Shown: positions 1 to 9,632 of the stretch, one piece after another
Layout of the letters: every line of letters begins with the position of its first letter
Position numbering within the stretch: the first letter of the stretch is position 1
Source of the DNA: Bacillota bacterium
Lineage (GTDB): Bacteria; Bacillota; Clostridia; Lachnospirales; Lachnospiraceae
Reading direction: 5' to 3'
DNA: 64,000 bases
NCBI GenBank assembly: GCA_023458035.1
Contig: JAEXAX010000001.1
Coordinates: forward strand, 8,705 to 72,704
Translations under genes and position numbers: made by a program
The notes under the pieces: model-generated
Databases searched by the model: none
What the model saw: only the letters and a program-made list of their open reading frames with translations
What the model was told of the DNA's origin: nothing

Positions 1-708
1 GCCGGCGACTGCCAATTCATTATTGATTCGTTCAAAACGCTCTATCGCTTTTTGCTGATAGCCATATGTTACCACCAGCACCTCCTGCTGTTGCAGCTCC
101 TTTGACAGAACTGACAGATCGGCGCGCAGAGCGGCCACCTGCCGATATGTACGATAGGTTCGTTTCGATATAAAGGACACAATCAGCACTGAAAACGGCG
201 TCATCGCTACGATAAACAGGCCGATCCAAAGATTTTGCCAAAGCATAAAGGCCATTGTTCCTGCCACCATCAAAATACCGGACACAAATACCATCAACCC
301 CTGCAGAATACCGTCGCTTAATTGCTCGGCATCGGCCAGGAAATAATTGACCAGTTTTCCCTTGCCCGACCGATCCACGGTTCCCACCGGCAGTCGATCC
401 AGCTTGGCAAATAACGCCTCGCGCAGCTGTCGCATTGTGGAGTTTGTCAAACGATGACAGGCCCGTTGCATTAAATATTGACACAGGGCAGTCAAAAGAC
501 TGATGCCCGCAGATTGAAGACAGATCAGTATTAGCTCGTAACGCCAATCGGAAGCTGTCACCATCCGATCTATAGCACGTCCGTTCAGCATAATTAACAA
601 CAGCGTGCCGCCGGTCTGGATCAGAGCCGTTATCAACAATATGACATAGGCTCCTCGATACTGTGATGATAGGCGAAATAATTTCAACAGGGTTTGTTTT
701 CTATTCAT
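1..708 (-). CDS. ABC exporter half-transporter, second subunit (partial, C-terminus beyond window)
   Basis: The first 236 codons are visible and encode a transmembrane domain of an ABC exporter (start MNRKQTLLKLF, then several hydrophobic helices such as GAYVILLITALIQ and LLTALCQYLM). The ATPase domain lies outside the window, so its catalytic residues cannot be checked. The ATG overlaps the last codons of the upstream ABC gene by 8 bases, which indicates translational coupling. The upstream partner has a degenerate nucleotide-binding site, so by analogy with the TM287/TM288, BmrC/BmrD and LmrC/LmrD pairs this subunit should carry the canonical Walker B Glu and switch His. The substrate (drug, lipid or peptide) is unknown. 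The function call is firm, but the gene is truncated by the window. Confidence 0.85.
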   Translation of the reverse strand, partial: MNRKQTLLKLFRLSSQYRGAYVILLITALIQTGGTLLLIMLNGRAIDRMVTASDWRYELILICLQSAGISLLTALCQYLMQRACHRLTNSTMRQLREALFAKLDRLPVGTVDRSGKGKLVNYFLADAEQLSDGILQGLMVFVSGILMVAGTMAFMLWQNLWIGLFIVAMTPFSVLIVSFISKRTYRTYRQVAALRADLSVLSKELQQQEVLVVTYGYQQKAIERFERINNELAVAG

Positions 709-2485
709 GGCTGCCTCCCGCACTACCGCTCTCTTGAGATGCACAAATTTCCCGGTACAGTTCATTTGCGGCCAGCAGGCCGTCATGACTGCCAAAACCC
801 TGCAGCTGCCCATCCGCCAATACCGCGATATTGTTCAGACGACGGATATGCTCCACTTTTTGAGATATGATAACCATCAGTCTGACGCCCGGCCACTGTT
901 GTACAGACCGACGGATCTGTTCGATGGTTCGTTGATCAAGGGCGCTGAACGTATCATCCAAAATCAAACAAGCCGGCTTTCTAAGCAGGGCTCTGGCCAG
1001 GGCAAGTCGCTGTTTTTGACCGCCGGACAGATTTTTTCCTTCTTCGACAATCGGATGATCTAAGCCGTCCGGATAACGATCGACAAATTCCCAGGCATCA
1101 GCAGCCTGCAAGGCTGCTATGATCTCTGTGTCTGAATACCCGTCCGCCATCAACATGTTTTCTCTGATCGACCCTTTTAAGATGGCCGCTTTTTGCGAAA
1201 CGTAACCGATCAAGTGCTCCTGTTGGTGGATCTCAGACAACTGCCGCCCAAACAGAAGCACTTCGCCGCTGCCGCTGCTACGCAGTCCGGCCAGCACCTG
1301 GGCCAAAGTCGATTTGCCGCTGCCGGTTCGTCCGATGATACCGAGGGCTTCTCCGGTCGGAATCGATAGGCTGATGCCTTCCAGACTCGGCAGACCGGCA
1401 TTCGGATAAGTATAGGTCAGATTGCGGATAACCAGACTCTTGTCCGGCTCCGTTTGTGAATCCGGCGACTGCATCACGGCTTCCGGCAAACCCTGAGAAA
1501 CTGCCCCGAGCTTGACAGTTTCTGTTTGCTCGCTCGTCGGCGAATCTTTCATTTCAAAATACACCGCTATACGTCTGCCTGAAGCTACTCCGCGTGATAT
1601 AATTCCGGCTACGTTACTGACTACCAGTACAGCAGCCGAGATCTGAAACATATAATTGATCAGGGCAATCAATGTGCCGCTCGTAAGGCTGCCGGCATGA
1701 ACGGACAGACCGCCCAAATACAGCAGACTGATAATACTGCCATTTAGAATGATAAGAGACAGCGGACTGAGTAACGCATTCAATCGACTGATTCGATTGG
1801 CCAGTACATAGGTGTCCGTGTATAGGCCTTCCGCCCTCTTGCGTTCCCGTTCAAAGGCTCGAAAGCCACGCACAAAGCGCAGACCTCCGCCGATATCCGC
1901 TACATGACGGGAAATGCGGGCCAACAGGCTCTGATTCTCTTTATATAAAGGTAACATCAGATGCAGGATCAGCCAAAGCAGAACAGACATAGCTGCTGTA
2001 ATCAGCAAAAACAGCCAAAGAAACTGAGGTGCCAGAAAGCCGGCAAGCACGGTTGCTCCGAGCACAATAAAGGGGGCTCGTAATAACAAACGGATAGACA
2101 TGGCGATCGCCAGCTGGATCTGTTCACTGTCACTGGTCAATGCCGTCATCACCTCACTTTGTTCAAAGCCCGCTCTCTCTTCAAGATTCAGCTTCTGAAT
2201 ATATTGCCATATTTTTTTACGAATGGATGTTCCCGTCCCCTGCGAGGCGATTGCCGCCTGATATTGGGCATAGATCGCCAAAGCAAAGCCCAGTAAGCTT
2301 AACCCCAGGATCAAAGCGCCGTATTTCCAGATCACTCCCGTATCCCGGAGGGCGACGCCGCTGTCGATCATGGCCGCTACAAAAGTCGGTACCATGATCT
2401 CAAACAGCGCCTCTAAAAATTTACCGCCGGAACCGAAGATAAACTGCCATCTATATTGTTTCACATAGGCTTTTAACCACCCCAT
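701..2485 (-). CDS. ABC exporter ATP-binding/permease subunit with degenerate ATP site (BmrC/TM287-like)
   Basis: About 594 residues: an N-terminal six-helix exporter domain (about 1-310), a short linker, and an ATPase domain with Walker A GRTGSGKST, Q-loop GYVSQKAAILKGSIREN and signature LSGGQKQRLALARALL. Walker B reads LILDD, so the catalytic Glu is Asp, and the switch region reads IISQKVEHI, so Gln replaces His. These are the degenerate-site marks of heterodimeric exporters of the TM287/288 and BmrCD type. The start chosen is ATG at 2485 (MGWLKAYVKQY), which has GGGAG six bases upstream. An upstream in-frame ATG at 2524 overlaps the recG stop (TAATG) but lacks a Shine-Dalgarno sequence. 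The next gene is the presumed partner. The substrate is unknown. Confidence 0.9.
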   Translation of the reverse strand: MGWLKAYVKQYRWQFIFGSGGKFLEALFEIMVPTFVAAMIDSGVALRDTGVIWKYGALILGLSLLGFALAIYAQYQAAIASQGTGTSIRKKIWQYIQKLNLEERAGFEQSEVMTALTSDSEQIQLAIAMSIRLLLRAPFIVLGATVLAGFLAPQFLWLFLLITAAMSVLLWLILHLMLPLYKENQSLLARISRHVADIGGGLRFVRGFRAFERERKRAEGLYTDTYVLANRISRLNALLSPLSLIILNGSIISLLYLGGLSVHAGSLTSGTLIALINYMFQISAAVLVVSNVAGIISRGVASGRRIAVYFEMKDSPTSEQTETVKLGAVSQGLPEAVMQSPDSQTEPDKSLVIRNLTYTYPNAGLPSLEGISLSIPTGEALGIIGRTGSGKSTLAQVLAGLRSSGSGEVLLFGRQLSEIHQQEHLIGYVSQKAAILKGSIRENMLMADGYSDTEIIAALQAADAWEFVDRYPDGLDHPIVEEGKNLSGGQKQRLALARALLRKPACLILDDTFSALDQRTIEQIRRSVQQWPGVRLMVIISQKVEHIRRLNNIAVLADGQLQGFGSHDGLLAANELYREICASQESGSAGGSHE

Positions 2486-2523
2486 AGTGTACTCCCGATT
2501 CATTTTAGTGCTGATCCCGGACA

Positions 2524-4572
2524 TTAGTTCAGAATCATTTTTTGTTTTCGTTTCGCCAGTTCCTGTCGCAACATGATATGCTCCTGCTGCTCCAGTTGCA
2601 GATCGTCCTTCAGCAATTGCTCCACATCTGCTGCCGCATCCTTTAACAGACTACTGTCCCGATAAATATCGGCCAGCGCAAAGGCCATGTCTCCGCTTTG
2701 GCGGATTCCCAGCAGATCACCGGCTCCGCGTAGTCTGAGGTCCTCCTCGGCAATATGAAAACCATCGTTGGAAGTGACCATGATCTGTAGTCTTTCATTG
2801 ATAGAATTTCCCTTTGCGGCATCGACAAAAATACAATAAGACTGAGCTGCACTTCGTCCCACCCTGCCTCGCAGCTGATGCAGCGCTGCCATACCGAAGC
2901 GTTCGGCATTTTCGATCAACATGACCGTGGCATTCGGTACATTAATACCGACCTCCACCACAGTAGTCGAGATCAGGATGTGAATATCTCCCGCCGCAAA
3001 GGCGTCCATGATCTCATTTTTTTGCTTCGGCTTCATCCTTCCGTGCAAGATTTCGATTCGAATATAATCCGGGAAGCTGGGCCTGATCTTCGGCAGGTAG
3101 CCGATCACGCTCTCAACCGGAATTTCCTCATTATCCTCTACCATCGGACAAATCACATAGGCCTGATGCCCCTTCTCCAGTTCTTCGGCCATAAAGCGAT
3201 AGGCTGCCTGTCGTTTGTCGGCTGTGATACAGACATTTTTAATTGGCAGTCTGCCCGCCGGCTTTTCACGAATCACGCTGATGGTCAGATCACCATACAG
3301 CAGAGTCGCCAACGTGCGCGGGATCGGAGTTGCGCTCATAATGATGTTATGTACCTGCGCTCCCTTATCTGTCAGACTTTTCCGTTGCAATACACCGAAA
3401 CGGTGTTGTTCATCCGTAATACTGAGCAATAGACGCGGTATCTCAACGTCCTCCTGAATCAAGGCATGGGTACCGATCACCAGACAACCGGGGGCGGCGG
3501 CCACAGCCGCCTTCGTTTCTCGTTTTTGCTTAGCTGTTAATGAACCGGTCATCAGAAATACCCGCCTGGTGATCCCGGCGGCAGACAGCAGTTCCAAAAA
3601 ATCAGCATAATGCTGTTTGGCCAGCACTTCAGTCGGAACCATCAGCGCAGAGCTGTAGCCGGCTTCACTGACCGTTATCATGGCCAATAGTGCCAGAATG
3701 GTCTTACCGGAACCGACATCTCCCTGTAGCAGCCGTCTAAGCAGGCATCCAGCCTGCAAATCATGTTGAATTTCCTGCCATGCCTGCTGCTGTCCGGCAG
3801 TCAAATGATACGGCAGGCTTTGAAGAAGCGCCGCCGTATCCAGCCCCGCCTCGACCGGCGGCATCTGCGTTGTCTGTGGATCGATCCAACGTTCCTGTTT
3901 ACTTTGCAGTAAAAAGTAAAAGAACTCTTCATAAACCAGACGATTTCTGCCTAAAATCAGCTCATTCTGAGAATGCGGGAAATGCATCTGTTCGACTGCA
4001 TATCGCAAATGAGCCAGCTTACGTTTTCGCCGAAGCTGCTCCGGCAACCGCTCATCCCAGCCATCGACCAGGGGCAACGCCTGCCTGACAGCCTGCTGCA
4101 TGACATTTTTGCCAATACCCTTAGGCAAACTGTAGACCGGTACTAATCCACGACATTTTTCCTCGTACTGCTCCTCCGAATAAAACTCCGGCTGAATCAT
4201 GGAAAATCTATTTCCCTTTCTCGATAATCGACCGTAAAACACATAGAAGGCTCCGGAACGTAGCTGGTGCTTAATGAAGGGAGCATTAAACCAGGTCACA
4301 GTCACATTGGCAGTACCGGAAAGCAGTACAGAGGTAACCATCGGCTTATGATTACGCGTCAGCAGAACCGGAGCCTGTTTGATGACCCCGGCCACCGCCA
4401 CCGTTTCTCCATTTTCGTGTAAACGGATATCTGTTACCTCCGGATAGGAAATATAGGTACGTGGATAATAATTCAAGATATCATCTACTGTTTCGATATC
4501 AATTTGCTTAAATTTTTGTACCAGCTTGGGACCGATCCCCTTTAAAGCCGATACAGCATCTGTTCCCTGCAT
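2524..4572 (-). CDS. recG: ATP-dependent DNA helicase RecG
   Basis: 682 residues, the usual length for RecG, the double-strand DNA translocase that remodels stalled replication forks and Holliday junctions. It has an N-terminal wedge/OB region with helix-hairpin-helix-like start (GIGPKLVQKF), helicase motif I GDVGSGKT, motif II DEQH (TDEQHRFGV) and motif III SATPIPRT, then the second RecA-like lobe and the C-terminal RecG region. ATG 4572 has AAAGGA seven bases upstream. The Firmicutes order yloU, fakA, recG is preserved. A hairpin terminator-like structure lies between fakA and recG, so part of its transcription may be attenuated. Confidence 0.98.
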   Translation of the reverse strand: MQGTDAVSALKGIGPKLVQKFKQIDIETVDDILNYYPRTYISYPEVTDIRLHENGETVAVAGVIKQAPVLLTRNHKPMVTSVLLSGTANVTVTWFNAPFIKHQLRSGAFYVFYGRLSRKGNRFSMIQPEFYSEEQYEEKCRGLVPVYSLPKGIGKNVMQQAVRQALPLVDGWDERLPEQLRRKRKLAHLRYAVEQMHFPHSQNELILGRNRLVYEEFFYFLLQSKQERWIDPQTTQMPPVEAGLDTAALLQSLPYHLTAGQQQAWQEIQHDLQAGCLLRRLLQGDVGSGKTILALLAMITVSEAGYSSALMVPTEVLAKQHYADFLELLSAAGITRRVFLMTGSLTAKQKRETKAAVAAAPGCLVIGTHALIQEDVEIPRLLLSITDEQHRFGVLQRKSLTDKGAQVHNIIMSATPIPRTLATLLYGDLTISVIREKPAGRLPIKNVCITADKRQAAYRFMAEELEKGHQAYVICPMVEDNEEIPVESVIGYLPKIRPSFPDYIRIEILHGRMKPKQKNEIMDAFAAGDIHILISTTVVEVGINVPNATVMLIENAERFGMAALHQLRGRVGRSAAQSYCIFVDAAKGNSINERLQIMVTSNDGFHIAEEDLRLRGAGDLLGIRQSGDMAFALADIYRDSSLLKDAAADVEQLLKDDLQLEQQEHIMLRQELAKRKQKMILN

Positions 4573-4603
4573 AATAATATCCTTTACTGCGTTCTCTGAT
4601 ATG

Positions 4604-4642
4604 AAAATGGGAAACCGTCAGTCACTGACAGCTTCCCATTTT
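4604..4642 (-). terminator. Hairpin terminator between fakA and recG
   Basis: On the minus strand a stem of about 18 bp (arms begin AAATGGGAAGC and end TTTCCCATTTT, with two G-T wobbles and a 3-base TGA loop) follows the fakA stop, then only about four T residues. The T tract is short, so it may be leaky and allow readthrough into recG. A similar run on the other strand makes it look bidirectional. Confidence 0.6.
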
Positions 4643-4652
4643 TGTTCTTTCT

Positions 4653-6320
4653 TTACTCAGCCGAGAATACATAATAATAAACCGGTTGACCTCCGAAATG
4701 GCATTCCACCTCAACTCCCGGATAGGCCTCGGTGATATGGGCTGCCAATACACCGGCATCTTCCTCGGTAACACCTTCGCCATAGAAAATGCTAAAGACC
4801 TCTCTGTCATCTTCCAGCATCAGTTTGGCTGTTTCCATGGCTGTATCAAACAATTCGGTACCGACAGATAATAAGCCATGATCACCGAGTCCCATAAAGT
4901 CACCCTGATGAATCTCCTTATCATCAATCTTTGTATCACGAACCGCATACGTTACCTGTCCGGTTGCTACCAGTGAGATTGCCTCCATAAAGCTTTCGGT
5001 ATTCTCTTCTACCGGCGCTCCATCCATATAACCGATCAATGCGGAAATACACTGCGGCACAGTCGTACTTGGGATAACGATGATATTCTTGTCCTTTGTC
5101 ATGGCCTTGGCTTGATTGGCTGCCAGAATAATATTCTTATTATTCGGGAAAATGTAAATATTATGAGCCGGAACCTGATCGATGGCTTTTAACATGTCAT
5201 CGGTACTCGGGTTCATGGTCTGTCCGCCGCGAATGATATAATCAGCGCCCAGGGAGTTAAGCATATCCGCCATGCCATCACCTGATGATACGCAGATAAA
5301 GCCATTTTCCTTAGTCGGCTTCTTGGCCATCCGTTCTGCCTCCTGGCGGGCTGCCATCTTCAAGGAATCCTTGATCAGCTTTTCCTGATGCTCCAGACGC
5401 ATATTGTCAATCTTGATCTTGGATAAGGAACCGTAGGTTAAAGCCTTACTTAGAGCCTGACCGGGATCATTGGTATGAACATGGATCTTGATCACATTTT
5501 CATCTGCTACCACTACCAGAGAGTCACCGATCGAAGATAGATAATTCTTCAGCTGATCTTCCATTTCCTCGGTCGCCTCACCTGCCAGATCAATAATAAA
5601 TTCTGTACAGTAGCCGAACTTGATATCTGCTTCCGGCATATCCGTACCGACAGCTGCCTGAACAACTGCAGCCGGCGCCACAAAATCAAGCGCGATTTCT
5701 TTTCCGAGGAAGCCGTCAAAGGCTCCCTTTAGGATTTCCAACAGGCCCTGTCCACCGGAATCAACTACCCCGGCTTCTTTTAACACCGGTAACATCTCCG
5801 GTGTTTTGGACAATGTATCCTCCGCTTTGGCAATGACTGCCCGCAGGAAGTCCTCCATCTTGATGTCTTCCTGCAAAGCCAGCACAGCCGCCTCCTCAGC
5901 CGCTCTCCGGGCCACTGTCAGGATGGTCCCCTCCTTCGGTTTCATAACCGACTTGTAGGCCGTTTCTACCGCCTTATCAAAGGCTTCCGCCAAAACCGGC
6001 ACCGTAACTTCATCATGAGTCTTGACAATCTTGGTGAATCCTCGCAGCAACTGCGATAAGATCACACCGGAGTTGCCTCTGGCACCACGTAATGCTCCGG
6101 AAGAGATCGCCTTACATACCGCTTGCATAGAAATCTCAGTCACGGCTGCCACTTCTGCGGCAGCTGCCATAATGGTCATTGTCATATTGGTACCAGTGTC
6201 GCCATCCGGAACCGGAAAAACATTTAACTCATTGATCCATTCTTTTTTGACCTCGATATTTTTAGCACCGGCCAAAAACATTTTTTTCAGCAGTGCGGCA
6301 TCTATCAATTTGTTTTGCAA
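4653..6320 (-). CDS. fakA: Fatty acid kinase ATP-binding subunit FakA (YloV/DAK2 family)
   Basis: 555 residues, matching the YloV/FakA family. An N-terminal DhaL-type kinase domain carries PDGDTGTNM (about residues 37-45) and GARGNSGVILSQLLRG, the Mg-ATP binding motifs. The middle and C-terminal regions match the rest of YloV. In characterised relatives FakA phosphorylates fatty acids bound to a FakB (DegV) protein; no fakB is visible here. The start is TTG at 6320, with GGAGGA eight bases upstream and no better ATG. It follows yloU by about 21 bases, the usual Firmicutes pairing. Confidence 0.93.
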   Translation of the reverse strand: MQNKLIDAALLKKMFLAGAKNIEVKKEWINELNVFPVPDGDTGTNMTMTIMAAAAEVAAVTEISMQAVCKAISSGALRGARGNSGVILSQLLRGFTKIVKTHDEVTVPVLAEAFDKAVETAYKSVMKPKEGTILTVARRAAEEAAVLALQEDIKMEDFLRAVIAKAEDTLSKTPEMLPVLKEAGVVDSGGQGLLEILKGAFDGFLGKEIALDFVAPAAVVQAAVGTDMPEADIKFGYCTEFIIDLAGEATEEMEDQLKNYLSSIGDSLVVVADENVIKIHVHTNDPGQALSKALTYGSLSKIKIDNMRLEHQEKLIKDSLKMAARQEAERMAKKPTKENGFICVSSGDGMADMLNSLGADYIIRGGQTMNPSTDDMLKAIDQVPAHNIYIFPNNKNIILAANQAKAMTKDKNIIVIPSTTVPQCISALIGYMDGAPVEENTESFMEAISLVATGQVTYAVRDTKIDDKEIHQGDFMGLGDHGLLSVGTELFDTAMETAKLMLEDDREVFSIFYGEGVTEEDAGVLAAHITEAYPGVEVECHFGGQPVYYYVFSAE

Positions 6321-6341
6321 CGTTTACGTCCTCCTCTAACC

Positions 6342-6701
6342 TTAGTCAATAACTCTTACACCTTCCACATGGATCCTCACTTGATCTACTTCCAAGCCCA
6401 TAAATTGCTTTAATTTATAACGCACGTTGGAAGACAGGTTATCGGCCACTGTGGCAATATTGACGCCATAGGATACAATGACGTGAAATGCAAGGGAAAC
6501 CTTACCTTCATCGGTCATTGAAACCCGAATACCCTTGCTCAAATATTCTCTCTTTAATAATTGTACCAGCCCATCGGTCATCCGTGTGCCGGCCATACCG
6601 ACGATCCCAAAGCATTCTACCGCTACCGAACCAGCATATTTCGCAATGACTTCCGTATTTATGGTTACTTGTCCCAATTCGTTTGAATATTCACTACCCA
6701 T
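6342..6701 (-). CDS. yloU: Asp23/Gls24 family envelope stress protein (YloU)
   Basis: 119 residues with the Asp23/Gls24 pattern: an N-terminal GQVTINTEVIAKYAGSVAVECFGIVGM segment leading to a C-terminal RYKLKQFMGLEVDQVRIHVEGV. In Firmicutes these proteins are linked to the cell envelope and alkaline stress, but the molecular role is not established. ATG 6701 is preceded by GGAGGG. It sits directly upstream of fakA and 30 bases after ligA, probably in one transcript. Confidence 0.93.
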   Translation of the reverse strand: MGSEYSNELGQVTINTEVIAKYAGSVAVECFGIVGMAGTRMTDGLVQLLKREYLSKGIRVSMTDEGKVSLAFHVIVSYGVNIATVADNLSSNVRYKLKQFMGLEVDQVRIHVEGVRVID

Positions 6702-6731
6702 ACCTTACCCTCCATATTATAATCTAATATA

Positions 6732-8723
6732 TTATACCTGATTTTGCTTCAAAAAGGAATATACAAATTCCTCTTCCGATATGATGGGAATCCCAAGCGC
6801 CTTGGCTTTCTTATTCTTGCCGCTGTTAGAGGTCACATCATTATTGATCAGGCAGTCTGTCTTGGCGCTGACAGAACCTGTTACCTGCCCTCCCAAGCGT
6901 TCAATTTCAGTCTTTAACGCATCCCGATTCGGATAATTCTGTAGGCTGCCGGTGATCACAAAGGTTTTTCCGACCAATGATTGATCTGTTTCTTGCTTCC
7001 CATAATCACTGACATCCAGTCTAACCTCGGCCAATATGCGATCCAGTTCAGCTGCCCGGTTCGCATCGGCAAAATAAGCCTCCATCGAAGCTGCCAGAAC
7101 CCTGCCGATCCCTTCGATCTGTTCAAGCTCCTCAGCTCCGGCCAAACGCAAACGCTCAAACGATCCCGCAAAATGACGCAAAACCTGTTTGGCCATGGCC
7201 TGTCCGATGCCGTCAATACCAAGACCATATAGAAGCGCAGCCGGCTTTACGGCTCTGGCCGCCTCAATTCCCTGAGCCAGCTTTGACCAGGATTTTTCTC
7301 CCATGCCCTCCAGGCTGCAAATCTGTTCACTGTAGGACTCCAGTCGGAAAATATCCGACAATTGATGCAGCAGGCCGGCTCCGACCAACTTTTCCAGCGT
7401 CGCCTCCGACAGCCCCTCTATATTCATGGCATTACGGCTGACGAAATGTGTCAGCAATTTAATCCGCTTGGCCAAACAGTCCGGATTCGGACACATCAGC
7501 ACCTCCGTTTCGTTGCTCCGATCAATTTGGGTCGGTTCATCACATACCGGACAGTGTTTCGGTATTTCCAGTCGATCACTGCCTGTCAGGTTTTCACTAA
7601 TCTGTGGAATGATCATATTGGCCTTATAAACTGTAATCCGATCTCCGATTCCGAGCCGTAGCTGCTTCATCATAGTGATATTATGGACTGATGCCCGACT
7701 GACACTGGTTCCCTCCAGTTCAACCGGATCAAACACCGCCACCGGATTGATGCTGCCGGTTCGGGAAGCAGACCATTCGATACGCCGCAGTGTCGTCACG
7801 GCTGTTTCATCCTGCCACTTAAAGGCAATAGCGCTGCGCGGAAACTTATTGGTCACGCCCAGACTGTCGCCGTAAGCAATATCGTCAAATTCACAGACTA
7901 AACCATCCGACGGAATCGGATATGTATTGATGGCCTTTTGAAAATACGCTACCCTCTCCGCGATCTCATCCGCCCTGCAACGATATGCCTCAACCACTTC
8001 AAATCCCTGTTCTCTTAGCCAGTTCAGTTCTGCCAGTCGGCTGTTATTATGAACGGCAGTCTGATCTGTTCCCTCTTCGCCTGCCTGTATTAAGCCAAAG
8101 GCTACAAACCGAATATGTCGTTCGGCGGCGATGCGGCTATCCAGCTGTCGAACAGAACCGCTGCAAAGATTACGCGGATTCTTATACCGATTTTCCACAG
8201 CTGTGATAGACGTATTGATGCGCTCAAAATCATCATATCGAATGATCGCCTCGCCGCGTAAAATCAATTTCCCCTGATACGGTATCTGCAAAGGAAGATT
8301 ATCAAATACTCTGGCATTCCCGGTAATCTCTTCTCCGATCACTCCGTTTCCTCTGGTCACGGCTCGGATCAGGCAACCTTCTTCATACTGCAGAACGACG
8401 GTCAGGCCATCCAATTTCCATGAAAGGACCACCGAATGATCACCGGCAAAGGCGGCCAGCACATCCACTTCCTTGGTTTTATTTAGCGATAACATCGGTC
8501 TGGTATGCTCGACCTTTGGCAGACTGTTTACGACCGCATAGCCGACCCGCTGGGTCGGACTGCCGCTTAATATGATGCCGCTGCTTTTTTCCAATTCTTC
8601 CAGTTCATCATATAACCGGTCATATTCGATATTTGGCATCAGTTCCCGATCCTCAGTATAATAAGCGCGGGCTGCCTGATTTAATTTTGTTGTCAATTCC
8701 TGAATTCTGGCTCGAACGTTCAT
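6732..8723 (-). CDS. ligA: NAD-dependent DNA ligase LigA
   Basis: 663 residues. The order is an NAD-binding Ia domain (EYDRLYDELEELE), the adenylation domain with active-site KLDG at residues 103-106, an OB fold, a zinc finger (CPVC and CPNPDC around residues 395-420), HhH repeats and a C-terminal BRCT domain (from about 585). It seals nicks in replication and repair using NAD. ATG 8723 has AGGGAG six bases upstream and gives the standard LigA N-terminus, even though it lies 71 bases inside the end of the upstream pseudouridine synthase gene. Confidence 0.98.
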   Translation of the reverse strand: MNVRARIQELTTKLNQAARAYYTEDRELMPNIEYDRLYDELEELEKSSGIILSGSPTQRVGYAVVNSLPKVEHTRPMLSLNKTKEVDVLAAFAGDHSVVLSWKLDGLTVVLQYEEGCLIRAVTRGNGVIGEEITGNARVFDNLPLQIPYQGKLILRGEAIIRYDDFERINTSITAVENRYKNPRNLCSGSVRQLDSRIAAERHIRFVAFGLIQAGEEGTDQTAVHNNSRLAELNWLREQGFEVVEAYRCRADEIAERVAYFQKAINTYPIPSDGLVCEFDDIAYGDSLGVTNKFPRSAIAFKWQDETAVTTLRRIEWSASRTGSINPVAVFDPVELEGTSVSRASVHNITMMKQLRLGIGDRITVYKANMIIPQISENLTGSDRLEIPKHCPVCDEPTQIDRSNETEVLMCPNPDCLAKRIKLLTHFVSRNAMNIEGLSEATLEKLVGAGLLHQLSDIFRLESYSEQICSLEGMGEKSWSKLAQGIEAARAVKPAALLYGLGIDGIGQAMAKQVLRHFAGSFERLRLAGAEELEQIEGIGRVLAASMEAYFADANRAAELDRILAEVRLDVSDYGKQETDQSLVGKTFVITGSLQNYPNRDALKTEIERLGGQVTGSVSAKTDCLINNDVTSNSGKNKKAKALGIPIISEEEFVYSFLKQNQV

Positions 8724-9402
8724 CTGTTTCTCCCTGTAATCCGCGTATTTCGGCCGCTGTCAATTCCCGCCAACCTCCGGTTGGCAGATCAAGTGTAATA
8801 TTCATGATTCTAATCCGCTTCAATCTGGTCACTCGGTATCCGAGCGCTTCGCACATCCGTCGGATCTGCCGATTTAATCCCTGCGTCAAAATAATGGAAA
8901 ACCGGCGCTTTCCCATTTTTTTCACACGGCAGGGTCTGGTAACTGTATCCAGGATCTCAACTCCGTCTTCCATCCGTTGAATAAACTCTGCCGTAATCGG
9001 GCTGTCCACCTCTACAATGTATTCCTTCTCATGGAAATGTCTGGCCTTTAAGATATAATTCATCAGATCACCGTCATTGGTCATCAGCAACAGGCCCTCC
9101 GAATCTTTATCCAAACGCCCTACCGGATAGAGGCCCTTGGAAAAACCAAAGTACTGCATTACATTCGGCTGCTCTTGTTCGGCCGTCGTACAAATGATAC
9201 CGGTCGGCTTATAACAGGCAAGCACCATCCTTTCCTGTCGGCACAGATATCTTCCCTCAACCTTGACGCGGTCATTCTCTGTAACCTGCGAGCCCAGGTC
9301 TGCCGGCTGTCCGTTGACTTCCACCTTCCCGCCTTTGATCAATTCATCTGCCTGACGTCTGGAGCAGTAGCCTGAAGCACTAATAAATTTATTGAGTCTC
9401 AT
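8653..9402 (-). CDS. 23S rRNA pseudouridine synthase, RluF/RsuA type
   Basis: 249 residues. It has an N-terminal S4 RNA-binding domain (MRLNKFISASGYCSRRQADELI) and an RsuA/RluB/RluF catalytic domain with GRLDKDSEGLLLMTNDG, where the Asp of RLD is the nucleophile. The motif GLNRQIRRMCEALGY also fits. It is most like RluF (U2604 of 23S rRNA), but the exact site is inferred only. ATG 9402 has AAGGAAAG upstream. The last 24 codons or so overlap ligA in another frame. Confidence 0.9.
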   Translation of the reverse strand: MRLNKFISASGYCSRRQADELIKGGKVEVNGQPADLGSQVTENDRVKVEGRYLCRQERMVLACYKPTGIICTTAEQEQPNVMQYFGFSKGLYPVGRLDKDSEGLLLMTNDGDLMNYILKARHFHEKEYIVEVDSPITAEFIQRMEDGVEILDTVTRPCRVKKMGKRRFSIILTQGLNRQIRRMCEALGYRVTRLKRIRIMNITLDLPTGGWRELTAAEIRGLQGETDERSSQNSGIDNKIKSGSPRLLY

Positions 9403-9441
9403 ATACTTTCCTTAAACATTTATTTGCTATGAATCATTTTT

Positions 9442-9447
9442 ATTATA
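9442..9447 (-). promoter_or_regulatory. Extended -10 promoter for rluF-type gene and ligA operon
   Basis: The minus strand reads TGATATAAT, a TG-extended -10 with a perfect TATAAT, about 40 bases upstream of ATG 9402. No good -35 is visible. It lies just after a terminator that ends the preceding unit, so it is the natural start of the rluF-ligA-yloU-fakA-recG unit. Confidence 0.6.
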
Positions 9448-9492
9448 TCATAATTCGTCCATGCTCATCCACCAACTTATTTGATCAGACTG

Positions 9493-9537
9493 AAAAAAGG
9501 ATGATGCCAGATCATTTGATCCGAAATCATCCCTTTA
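9493..9537 (-). terminator. Strong intrinsic terminator after the orphan membrane gene
   Basis: On the minus strand GGATGAT pairs with ATCATCC, and inside it GATCA pairs with TGATC; six T residues follow. It closes the single-gene AT-rich unit at 9633-10262 and separates it from the rluF-ligA operon. Confidence 0.85.
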
Positions 9538-9632
9538 TATAAAATCCCATTCTTGTGTCAAGGATTGGATTTATCTATCACCTCAGACAGCTCTGATTTA
9601 TGAACAACATTACTTAAAATATAAGACATAGC

